Assembly: GCA_026018925.1 (NCBI GenBank)
Contig: JAKSZU010000018.1
Coordinates: 3,256,920 to 3,320,919, forward strand
From: Tupaia tana
Taxonomy: Eukaryota > Chordata > Mammalia > Scandentia > Tupaiidae
Reading direction: 5' to 3'
DNA length: 64,000 bases
The position numbers were made by a program, and so were the translations under genes. The notes below the pieces were generated by a model. It was not told where the DNA came from and did no database searches. It saw only the letters and a program-made list of their open reading frames with translations. The stretch's first letter is position 1. Each line of letters opens with the position of its first letter. This document shows, piece by piece, positions 35,201 to 47,200 of the stretch.

Positions 35201-38200
35201 GTGACCCCTGTGAGTCCCCTCCCGCAGCGCGCACTATGCTGGGGGTGCTGGGGGTGCTGGGGGCTCTCCCCAGCCCGGCCGTCCTGCTCAGGGCGGTCCT
35301 AACTGCAACAAGGGCTGCGGGCCACCTGCCCACTCGCATGGCCTTCGGCCCAGACTTGGGCGCGGCCGCTCTGAGCGGCACTCCTCCATCCACCCGGGCC
35401 AGGGCGGGGCCGGGGGCCAAGTCTGTGTGTGCGGGGAGGTGGGGCAAGCTGAGCCGGGTCCTTCGGTGTGGAAAACCCGCTGGTGTGCCTGGGGGACTGC
35501 AGTGGGTCATGGGACCTCAGGTCAAACCAAGGCCCGGCAGGGCTGAGCGCACGGACACTCAGTGCCTTGCGAACCGGTCTCTGGCTTTACTCGTGGCCAC
35601 CAGAAGGCAGTGACATTTCTCAGGATGGAAGGAGCTGAGGGCCCAGGCTGGGCTGGACGTGCAGTGGGCGCCAGGGCATCCGTCCCCACAGGCCTCGGCT
35701 TTCCCGTGCATGGGCGTCAGTCGCTCACCTGATCTCTCTCCGACCCTCCTCTGCAAAGTCTGGGCGCCCTTCCAGGGCAATACGTGAGGGTCCCATGGCC
35801 CCGGGCCTGGCTGCCTGCCCCCAGGTACCGGGCGCCTTCCGGGCCAGCCTGGGGGGGCGGCAGCAAGGCCAGTGAGGCAGGCAGGGGCCAACCTGCGATC
35901 TCGGCGCCCTCCTCGCGAGGCGGGAACTGCCCTTCCTGGCTGCGTCCTTGCAGTGTCTCCCCAGGACTCAGGCCCCGAGGATGGCACTCTCCCACGCTGG
36001 CCGCTGTCTCGGGAAGCCCAGCCTCTCCCTCGGCTCCAAGCAGGAGCTGCCCGGGAGCTGCGGGCACGCACCCCGGGCTCCTCTCCAGTCCCCTTCCTCC
36101 TGCAGCCCCTCAGGTCGTCCCGGATTCCTCTCCAGCCAATTCCCCACGAGGGCCCTTCCTGGCTGCAGCCTCTGTACCCGGGCAGGTGTGGACGTGGCCA
36201 GAGAGAGTAGGGTGCAGGTGCTGAAGAGCAGATGCAGAGGGCGTGTGGCAGTCCCGCACTGCCCAGGCTGTCCCCCTCCCGTTTTCCGGCCCCAGCCCCC
36301 CACACCCAGGTAGCAGGGACCCGGGGGAAGAGAGCTGTGGTCAGGAGGCCCCAGCCGGGCGGCAGGGCCCTGAAGTAGAGGGCCGGGATGCGAACACGCG
36401 GAGCTCCTGCGCTCCATGTCCCGCGGGTGTCCCTAGACCCTCAGGGCGAGACAGACACAGGCAGTCACCCAGGGTCCCGCCTCCTTAGCTCCTCGCTGAC
36501 AAGCGAAAGGTCAGACGCCGAACCCCCACCCACGGCATCTCCCGGCTCTGGCTGCGACTGCCGCCCCGCGCCCCATGCGTCCAGTCTTCGGGCCCAGCAC
36601 TAGCATGGGCAGCCGCGGGCCACCGAGGGCCTCCATATGAACGAAAAGCTGACACCTGGGGTTCCCACTGCCCCCATCCCTGCCCAGGCAGTCAGGCAGC
36701 CGAGGTCAGTGCCCAGAGCCCTGCGCGCTTCCACACGCTCCGTCTCTGCCACACCGGGAGGGCATCATGGCGCCGGCTACCCAGGTGAAGGCTACCAGGA
36801 GCGGCGGGCCCGTGCACCCACCCCTCTCCCGAAGGGCACAGGCCGGTGGGAGCCTCCCCGTCGGGGCACTCTCGTGGCGGGTTCTAGAGCCAAGAGCGGG
36901 CAGAGGCAGGCGAGAGGGAAGCACAGCAGCACGGAGGGGCGGGACGGGCGGCGTGGGGGCTGCAGGTCGACACCGGCCTGGCCAGAGTGCACGGGCACAG
37001 GTGGGACAGCCTGGCCCCAAGGGAGCGCCCAGCGAGTGGGCGGCCCTGCCGTCGGGCCTCCGCATGGTTCCTCGGGGCCAGCGCGGCCTGGCGGGCCTCT
37101 TACCTCTGGGCTCCTCCGCCTGCTTGGCGAGCTTGCGCAGCGCGGCCGCAAAGCTGGAGGACGGGGCGGCCGGGGCCGACAGCGCGCTGCTGACGGCGGG
37201 GCTGCCGCTGGGCACCAGCGCGCCATTGAGCGGCGAGGGGGTGAGGGGGCTGACGGTGGCGGTGGTCCTGGTCGCGGTGGATAGCATCCCTAGTGAGGGG
37301 GACTTGGGCTCATGGCTCATGCCTGAAACAGGAAAAGAAGAACCAGAGTCACCAGAGAGCAGGAGCACCCAGCAGAGCGGCGCGGGGCGGCCATGCAGGC
37401 GGCGAGGGCAGGAGCACCCAGCAGAGCGGCGCGGGGCGGCCAGGCAGGCGGCGAGGGCAGGAGCACCCAGCACGGAGCGCGCGGGGCGGCCATGCAGGCG
37501 GCGAGGGCAGGAGCACCCAGCACGGAGCGCGCGGGGCGGCCATGCAGGCGGCGAGGGCAGGAGCACCCAGCACGGAGCAGCGTGGGGCGGCCATGCAGGC
37601 GGCTAGGGCAGGAGCACCCAGCAGAGCAGCGTGGGGCGGCCATGCAGGCGGCTAGGGCAGGAGCACCCAGCACGGAGCGCGCGGGGCGGCCATGCAGGCG
37701 GCGAGGGCAGGAGCACCCAGAACAGAGCGCGCGGGGCGGCCATGCAGGCGGCTAGGACAGGAGCACCCAGCAGAGCGGCGCGGGGCGGCCATGCAGGCGG
37801 CGAGGGCAGGAGCACCCAGAACAGAGCGCGCGGGGCGGCCATGCAGGCAGCGAGGGCAGGAGCACCCAGCACAGAGCGGCGCGGGGCGGCCATGCAGGCG
37901 GCGAGGGCAGGAGCACCCAGCAGAGCAGCGTGGGGCGGCCATGCAGGCGGCGAGGGCAGGAGCACCCAGCACGGAGCGGCGTGGGGCGGCCAGGCAGGCG
38001 GCGAGGGCAGGAGCACCCAGCACGGAGCGGCGTGGGGCGGCCATGCAGGCGGCGAGGGCAAGAGCACCCAGCAGAGCGGCGTGGGGCGGCCAGGCAGACA
38101 GCGAGGGCAGGAGCAGAACACCCCAGCACAGAGCGCACAGGGCGGCCATGCAGGCGGCGAGGGCAGGAGCAGAACACCCAGCGCGGAGTGGCGCGGGGCG

Positions 38201-41200
38201 GCCATGCAGGAGCACCCAGCGCGGAGCGGCGCGGGGCGGCCATGCACACGGCTAGGGCAGGACAGACTGGTGCTGCAGAGACCGCCAGGGCCCACGAGCA
38301 CGTGGCGCGGGCCCGAGTGCAGGGCAGGGGCGCAGAGCAGGGCCGTGGCTGCACAGGGGAATGCCGAGGGAGGTGTGGGGCGGGCACAGGGAGGCTGACC
38401 CCACCGCTGTCCCTGATTCCAGGTGAGGGCGTGGACCGGTCACGGCACAGCCCCTGCAGGCCAGGCTGGACCCTGAGCCACAGCCCCAAGTTCCGAGAGC
38501 CAGGCCCCAGCCCTCCCAGCCCTCCCCTGCAGGGTATGGGGACAGTGGGCCCCTGGAGGATGGTGAGTTGAAGGAAACTAAGGGCAGCAGTCTCCTGGTA
38601 CCTGCCCCCACAGCTGGCTGGAAGGTAGGGGAGCGGCACCCACAGCCCGAGACCCAGACTCACTTCTGAGGGCTACTTCCCAGTGCTTCCCTCAGGGGCC
38701 GGGAGTGGCCAGCCCTGCCCAGCTCACCCTGGGACTCCGCGCTCTCCTCCCTACAGGCAAGGGCTCGTCCCAGCTCCCTCTGTGACCTCAGAGTTAGGTT
38801 CCCTCCCCAGGTCTGGGTGTCCCCATCAGTAACGTGCACTCTGGAGGTCAGTCCTGCGAGGATGGGGCCCGATCTACACGAGGGGTTCCAGGGCCTGCCG
38901 GACACACACTGGGCTACCTCGCTACCGGATGCAGCCAACTGGGCACACGGGTCCTGCAGGTGGGGACAGGGCATCCAGGCCACGCTGCCTCAGCGTACCA
39001 GGACCCACGCCGCCGGGGCTGTCCCACCCACCTGGGGTACCACAGCTCATAACCCCTCCCCACGTGCAGGCCGACCCAGAGACCCACTTTTTACATTTTT
39101 TTAAAGAGAGATTTTTTGCTAGGGCTCGTGCAGTCGCCTGAGACAGAAAGTGAGAAATCACCCCCCGGGACGGCCACGCACATCCCTTCTCCATTCTCCT
39201 CTTGGGATTCTGGGATGCACGCACGTGTGCCTGGCATGTTTCTAAGTTGAGATGTCTGGGACTCGAATCATGGTTGACAACATGGGAGTCCAGCGAGGTG
39301 ACCATTTTGCCATCTGCTGGTCCCCAGAAACCCACTCTAATGAGTAGAACACGGTGTGGCTTTCTCCTCGCTCTCTCTCCAGAGGAGTAAGGTGAGCCGC
39401 CACGTCAGGAGAGTGACCAAGCAACAGCCCACAGCTGTGGGGACAGCGCCTAGGTGGCGGGTCTTCCAGCCCAGGTCTGGCCTTCAGACAGCAAACCACC
39501 CGGCACAGTCACTTGCAAATGTCTACTCACAGAAACCCTGAGGCGGTGAAGGCCTGGCCTTTAGGTCACTGCGGTTAGGATGTTTGTTACGTGGCAGTAG
39601 CTGACACAAATGGCACCACGTGCTCAGCTCGAGGCTCCCCGAAGCCCAAGAAGTGCAAGTGCTAGTCAGTTCTGTGCCCGCACCCCAGCACGGAGCTCTG
39701 GGCACCGAGGTGCCCATCTCACGGACGGTGGAGGAGACCCAGGCACAGGGATGTCGCACACCAGGCCCACACCCCAGGGCCAGAGAAGGGGGCCGACCCC
39801 AGTGTGGGCTGGCGGAGACGAGGGCCCACCACGGCACTCACAACCCAGCAGGCGGCACGTCCGAAGGAGCAGGAACAGTCCCTTCCCGGGTCTCCCACCT
39901 CCCTGTCAACGGGGTCTTCGCTGTGGTGAGCCAGGTGCTGGGGGCCCTCAGAGCTGGGGGGCCCAGGAACCCTGAGGGAGCCCCAGCCCCAACCCTTGCC
40001 CGCAGCACCCTGCCCCTCCCTGGCAACCAGGGCTTAGAGGGCAGAGCCACTTCTGTCCCCTCCTCCCTCCTCGGTGTCACTGTCACTGTCACTCTGGCTA
40101 CATCCAGATAGCAATCCCCCCAGGTCAGACAGGTTCGGCACCCACCCCCTTGCCCTGCCAGCAGTCTGTTGCCCCAGGTCACAGCCTCGTCCCTGGGGGG
40201 TCCCCAAAGCCAGCAGCCTGGCTGGTGTCAGCCATGGGTCCCGAGGAGCCTGCCCGGAAGCTGCTCTGCTGATGCGGGTCACTTAAAATAGAATCCAACC
40301 AGCGCTTCATTAAGGGGCTGCTAAAAATAGCCTCTCCTCAGCCAGCAGCGGGCTGGGCTGGGACAGCTTGGGGCAGCTCCCCAGGGCCAGGACAGGAGGA
40401 CAAACTGGTGGCCATGGGGAGACCCGGGGGAGTGTCTCAGGATGCCCCCAGCCTTAGCCACGGCCTGGGTCACTTCAGGGCTGCATGCTGCTTCCCCCGG
40501 GCCCCTCGCCCTCCCCAGAGCCAGTGGGTGGGAGGGGAGAAGAGGCCCTGGGAGAGGAGGGCAGCTCCCCAGCCCTCTCAGGGGGGTATTTATTAACTTC
40601 TGTGCTCCCGGCCATCGACTGAACTGCCTGCATTATCAGCTCATGTAAATTCATTACCCTAACAGCTGGGAGTACACAGCACGAGGCGTGATGAATGGGG
40701 GCGGGGCGGTCCCGCCAGGCTCCTCTGACAGGTGCAGCCCCCAGGTGGGGTCGCCCAGGGTCGTGGCCGAACTGTGGCCTTCCTGCCTTCCCACTTGCAT
40801 CACGTGCTGCTCTGCACAGGCCCCTTCCTGCCACCAGCAGCTGCCACCTCCAGCCCCTGCAGGAATACAGGGCGCCGCGCCACACCACGCACCTGGATCC
40901 GGCACCCGAGGGCTGGGCATAGGCTCTGCAGCCCTGGCACCCTTGAACCAACAGGCCGGGGACACTCGGCTCTGTTCCCTGGCCCCTCCCGGAGCCCACT
41001 GGGTGGCCTGCCTGGCAGGGCCGTTGCCAAGACAGAGGCAGGGATGGAGGAAGGCACCACTGGGCTCTGGGGCCACAGCCCACCGGGTCGTGGCAGTCTG
41101 CCAGATAGAGCCCTCACAGGGCCACTGTGCAGCAGTTCGCCGATGGCGTCTTCCTCTCCCCCGCCTGGGCTGCTCACGGGGCCAGAAACAGCACAGGCTC

Positions 41201-44200
41201 AAAACACGGGACAAACCAACACAGAAAGGGACAACCCCAGCGCAGAGGGTGAACCTGGCTGGAAGGGGGTTATTTCCCAGAATCCACCTCCTTCGTGGCT
41301 CTCCACAGCAGCCAGAGGGGCGGGGGCGGGTGGCCAGCTGCGCCAACGCTCTGGGTACAGGGACGCAGGGGGAGGCCCGGGCGTATCCTTGGTATCTGGC
41401 TCGCTGCTCCTCCCGGTGACGGCGCAGCGCGGGGCCTCATCCGCCAGCCTGCTGGCCTCCCCCTCCCGCGCCCGCCCCGCGGATCCCCTCATGGATCCCC
41501 TCATTACGGCTTCCTTTCATCCCTGCTCCTCCCGCACCAGACCTCAGGCCTGCCCCCCATGCGCAGTAATTACAAGCTAATAGCTGAGATGAATTTTCTG
41601 CTGGGTCCAGGTTCAAGCACCAATCCGCCCCTTCCCCTGCAGCCCCAGGGCTGCCTCCTCCCCGCACCATCACACCCCACCCCAGAGGCTGGGCCTAGCA
41701 GGGCTTCCTTTCAGGCTTGCATGCACAATCTGGACCTGGGACCCGTAATCACCCCTCTGGGTAATTTTTCATTACTGCAGAACGAAATGTTTGTGAACAA
41801 ATACAGGACCTCCCCCAGCTCGGAGGAGCCGGCCCCCACCAGCCCGCTGCCCAGGGCCATGCTCTGCAGCCCTAACAAGGCCGGGGTGACCCGTGCACAG
41901 ACCTGGACAGCGCAGCAGCGAGGGCGGCCACGTGACCCAGCGCCTGAGCAGCTTCATAATAAATTCATTATTATATCTGCCGTGGCAGGCTCTGTGCACT
42001 CGCACGGGCGGGCTTCTCGGGGTGGGGGCGGTGGAGCCCGGGGAGGGCTTCCTGCTCTGGATGACCGGCTGCTTGAGCAGGAGTGCTTTCTGTTCACCCA
42101 AGAGTCCCCTCCTGCAGGCCGCCCCCCCAGCCCCACCGCAGCCTGCTCCCCAAGGTCAACGCCTGGGTAAACCGGCAGCCCAGCCAGGCCCTCACTAATC
42201 CCGCAGCAAGGGAGTGCCTACAGATGGCTGGATCTGAGAGTCCTGCCGGCCTGGAACGGGGGACCCAGGGCTGCGGGAGCCTGGGCGTCCACAGGAGCCC
42301 GAGACTGGGCGGTTCCCGAGCAAGGCCGCAGGCTTGTCACTCCACCCATGGGCTTCGAGTCACTTTGGACAGCCTGCAGTAGGAGCCCGGAGGCTCTCAG
42401 AGGAGCTGTCTGGGTGGACCCCACTGCGGGGGACGGGTCCCCCAGCAGCCGTAGCCCCAGCCCAACTGGACACTCGAGTACCACCAGGCTTGCACGGCCA
42501 CGCGGAAACAAGGGCCAGCGCGGAGGCCCCACCACAGCGGTGGACGCAGGTGGGCGCCTCAGGTCCTGGAGGCCGAGGTGCCAGTCACTAGGAGGGACTT
42601 CAGGACGGAGCCGCACAGGCTGTGGTGGACACCGGTGGCACCTGGGGCCCAGCGGACAGGGGCCTCCTAGCAGCCAGCAGCGTTAGGACCGTGGTTCAAG
42701 GCCACAGACTGAGCCCAGAGGTTCCTGGGGACCAAGGTCAGGCAACAGATGGCAGTGACATTTGACGTGATTATTCTAAGCGGCTGCCACGCAGTCAGGC
42801 CGGGATGGAGGAGGGGCTGAGGGGCTGGAGGGGCAGGAAGTGGCTGAGCACCAGAGGGCTCCGTGGGGACCCCCTCTTCCCAGACTAGACAGCGGGAGGC
42901 CAGGCTCAGGCCAAGGTGGGGTCGAGTGTCCAGCCATCGCCAGAATCCAGGGAGACGGCGCCAACACCCACCGACAGTGGTCACGCAGGGGACACCCCAC
43001 CCTGACCCCAGCAAGCTGCAAGGCAGAGCGGGCACCAGGCCACAGAGCTCAGTCAAGACGGACCGCACCACGGTGCCCAACTCTAGCCCCTCTGCCACCC
43101 ATGCCACTGGGTCCGCCTGTGCACAAGGGTCCTTGCTGGTCCTGGGTCTGTGGGCCAGGGACCCTCTCGCCACCTGCTTATTCTGCACAGCCCGGATCTT
43201 GCCCTCAGCTATAGACAGCAAACGGAGGCTGGCAGAGCCACACCCTCACCTGGGCCGTGTACGGAGAGGGGGAGGCACAGGACAAGACCCCGCCTTCCTC
43301 GCCACTCCCCCACGTCTCTTTACGTGAGGGGCACTGCGTGTGGCCCTAGTGTATCCCGGCCGGCGGGCTCTGCGCCACGCTGACATCATGACCGTGTTAT
43401 GAAGCTGCACAGCCCCCAGAGCGGCGCGGCCGCCCACCTGTCTGTGCCTGCTTTACAGATGGGACGAGCGAGGGCACACTGGCTCACAGCCGGGGTGAGG
43501 GAGAGGTTCTGAACCCTCAGCGCCCACCCAAGGGTGTCCACACTGACGCCTGGAGCAGCTCACGAGTGGGCGCAGCACCCACGCCAGCCCATACCCCTCT
43601 TACAAAGGAGCCCTTTTGGCAGAGGGCCTGGGCACGAGGAGCAGGCGGAGCTGAGGCACCCGATGCAGACTACGGGTCCACAGCCCAGCCTGGCCAGGCC
43701 GTGGCCACGAAGGCCCCCAAGTCTCTGGGATGGTGGGCTGGGAGGCGCGGGGCCAGGGCCAGGCCCCGGGTCCTGCCTCTAAGTGGAGAACGCCTGACCA
43801 AGAAGCCACAGATGGGCCACTGAGTGACACGCTGGCTCACCAGGACTCCAGGCCCTCCGCCCCCACCTAGAGCAGGGCGAAGCTACTCTGGAAGCAGAAG
43901 TGACAGCCAGAGGGAAAGGGCGCAGGAAACCCTGTGTTCCGTCCCAGGGTAGGGAGGGCCCTCTGCACAGACTCCGGGCTCTCAGTCCCCAAGCGGGGAC
44001 CACGTAGCCCCGGCAGGGCCGAGGGTGTCCACGGCCACCCCACAAGGCTGAGAGGCCAGCAGGGTTAGGGTCAACGACACAAGGCCCGTGCTGATGGCTC
44101 TGTGCCCAGCACATGGCTAAGCAAGGAGAGCCAGGTGGCCAGCAGGTCCCCAGGGAGCTCCCGCTCAGGTCTCGGCGCAGCCTGGCCCCGAGAGTCCGTG

Positions 44201-47200
44201 CCTGAGCCCCGGTTCCGCTGTCAGTGCTCTGGGAGGGGCCGGAAGCACTAGGCAAGCGGTCTGCAGCTCTCCTGCCTGTCGCCCAGGGTTACTGGCCCAA
44301 GTCACTTTGCAGTTGAAACGAACATCAGTGGTAACACGATTTTTAATATGCCAGAGGGTACACGTGCTGGCCGGGGGCAGAGGGCAGTGAGAGGGCACCC
44401 CCACGGGGTATGGCCGTGCTACCAGCCCTTCCTTCCCCTCCACCTCTCCAGCCGGGATTTTGGACACGCACGCACACGTGCCTGGGTGTATTTCCCAAGT
44501 CACTAGGCGCCACCAGGCTCTGGACTTGAAGTCGGCCATGTGGGCTCCAGCTGCCTCAATCACACCACCACCATCTGGCCTGCGGGCATCCTGACACAGA
44601 AGGTTTCGAGTTAAAAATGAAGGTTTTTTTCCTTGCTTCTGTCAAAAAGAAAAAAAAAATAATCGAAGCCATAAAACCATAATCCCACGAGTGGCAGTTG
44701 TCTTTCAGTGTGTCCCTAAATCTCCAGGGGCCGGCCTCGCCAATGCCAGGCCCTCAGCCAGGCCTCCCGGCTCCGAGGGCCACCAGGAAGGCACGATCCT
44801 AGCACCGTCCACCCCAAGGTGGGCCTGCCGCAGTGAAGACCAGCCCCTCAGGTCAGGGCTTGCCCCAGTGAGAACACAGCTGCTATCCTGCAGTGTCCAT
44901 CCTCAGACCCTCTCCCTGGACCTCACAGGGCTTCCTGACTTCCGAGAAGCCCGTCTGCCTGCCCCACAGGGGTGTGCTGAGACCAACCCCGAGTGCTACC
45001 CCATGACCTGTGCCGTCCCCCTTCGGGCTCGCTGGCCTTCACGATCTTTCTGCGGAGTAACCTGGCAGCATCTCAAACCATTTGCCCCAACAGCTCTCAG
45101 GGTGTGGCGTGCCCTGGAGGGCTCCCGGCAGAGGTGACACGAAACCATGCAGCCCACTCCACGGCCAGGCAGGAGGCCCCAGCGCTGTCCGCCTGTGCAG
45201 GACAGCCTCAGCGAGAACTGGGTCAAGGCAACGCCGCCACCTCACCAGCTGTATTTGGGTGATGGGGTCGAGTGCACGCCCTGGGCCTTGGTGACAGGTT
45301 GGAGGGTCTGATGTCCCTGAGAAAGGGCCCCCTCAGGCGACCAGGGTGCTTCGTATACATGAAGGCTGCGCTCAACAAGCAGCAGTCTGGATGGCGGTAT
45401 GGACGCGATATCAGGGCACGCAGAGCCCACAGCAGCCCAGACACCACCTCGGCGGGTGCCCGTGCACTCAGGCTGGTGCACCCCGCAGGGCTGGTTCTGA
45501 GGCTGCGTCCTCATCCGTTATGTGGGGGAGCAGAGGACGCTCACAGATGCCCAGTCTCTCTCCAAAGTTCCTAAGAATGTGGCCTTAACTGCGTCCACTT
45601 GCTGTGTCCACCACCCACTAGGACAGCAGCAACCCAGGGGTCTGCACACGGGAGCAGAAAAAATGCCGCCCAGCAAACAAAAACACGACAGAACTACACT
45701 CGAACGTGAAGATGCACCGGAACTTAGTCCAGCAGGCCTGGCTGGAAGGGCCTCACTCCCCGCAGCTGCCCTCTCTGGCTACCCAGGAGCTGCTCACTGG
45801 GCTCAGGGCTCCGGCTCCCCCGCCACTCACTAGAGATGCCTTCCGGGAGGGTGACGCCGGGGCCCTCTTCTTGCCCACTAGTGGGTTAGACGCACGGAGG
45901 TGAGAGGAGGCAGCTGGGCAGTGGTGCCCTCAGGCCTGGGCAGGGCATGCACGCCTCATGGCCGCGGGCCGACCAGAGAAGTCTGGCGCAGGGACACAGG
46001 GACACGGACCGTCTTTCCCACCAGGCTACTGAACCCCAGAGGCAGCGTGGAGGGAGACTGCCCTCACGTGCCACTGCCCTGGACGTGAGGCGCCGTCCCT
46101 CCCTCCCTTCGGCTCCCGACAAAGCTGGGTGATGTGCTGCCTGGTGCCCAGCACTGAGGAGGTCCCTTGGGCTGGGCCTGCCTCCCCTCTACGCCTGACA
46201 CCCTCAGTCTGACACACAGACTCCCTTCGGGACAGCTTAACCTGTGTGGCGTCAATACTGCTGACCAAAGGCTCCCGGTCGATACCTTTCATTGCTGCCC
46301 GCAGCCACAGACCCGCTGAGCGCAGGAAGGGCAGGGCGGGGGAGGGCGGCAGCGCAGGGACCAGGCCCGGCAGCAGACCTGGCACCTGCGCCCTAGGCCT
46401 CTGTGAATTGAAACCCCGTGACAACCAGCACGAGCACGCCTGCAAGAGCCCGTCTGTGCAGGTGCCGTTCCAAGCGCCTGGTAAGAAAGCCTTTCATCCG
46501 TGACAGCCGACAGCGCAGGGTGGCATTCCTACTTCACAGGTCAGAAAGCCGAGGCCGAGAGGCCACATGCCCAGGGCCACACGGGCTGAGCGAGGACTGC
46601 TGACCGCACAGTAACACCGTGCCCGCACCCCCAGGGACGGTCAGGGCTGGCGGCGCGGCACGGCATACGACCTGCTACTCCGAGAAGGCCTCTACACCCC
46701 GTTTCACAGACGAGAGAATGGGGGCTGGGATAGTGGGAGGGTTGCGGCCTCACAGTCCCTAAGCTGGCACGACTCCTCAGACAGGTCAGACCCTCTAGCT
46801 AGAGGAACCGGTTTCAGAGTGGAAGGCCCGGCAGCCGCAGACATACAAGGAAGTGGGCCACCCAAACGCAGCGACAGCCCTGCACACGAAGCCCTTCCAG
46901 GGGACCGAGTACAGCCAGGGCAGACGAGAAAGACGAAGTGTATTCAGGCCAGCGCCAGGACCCAGGCAGCCGGTGACCAGGTGACGAGGGCTCATCCCGG
47001 GGGCACAGCCGACAGCATGGCCATCTCCAGTGGGGCCCGGTTCCCATCTCGCACCTCCCCGCAGAAGCCCTCCATGGGGCTGGGTTCTGGCACCGCCTAG
47101 TGGCCCTGCAGGTGGTAGGCTGAACTGGAGGTGGCTGAGCTTGGTCAGGGTCCCAGGTGGGCCTGACAACACCCCACATGCTCCCACCCAAGACCTGATG

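Larger units (their letters stand above)
29025..37103 (-). other. GSE1: GSE1 intron 2, about 8.1 kb
   Basis: It contains two reverse SINEs (31262, 34086), an AT-island cluster at 30400-30690 with homeodomain and RUNX-like motifs, and otherwise GC-rich unique sequence. The largest ORF, 32967-34172 on the minus strand, has no recognisable protein content and overlaps a SINE. Confidence 0.65.

Noticed and set aside
37361-38262. CRISPR-like regularly spaced repeats
   Set aside because: Units are contiguous with no unique spacers and lie in a mammalian intron. It is a minisatellite.
37292-38663. Long ORFs on both strands (up to 303 aa) rich in Ala/Arg/Gly or Pro/Ala/Cys
   Set aside because: They are products of the roughly 50-bp minisatellite read in different frames. 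No family resemblance.
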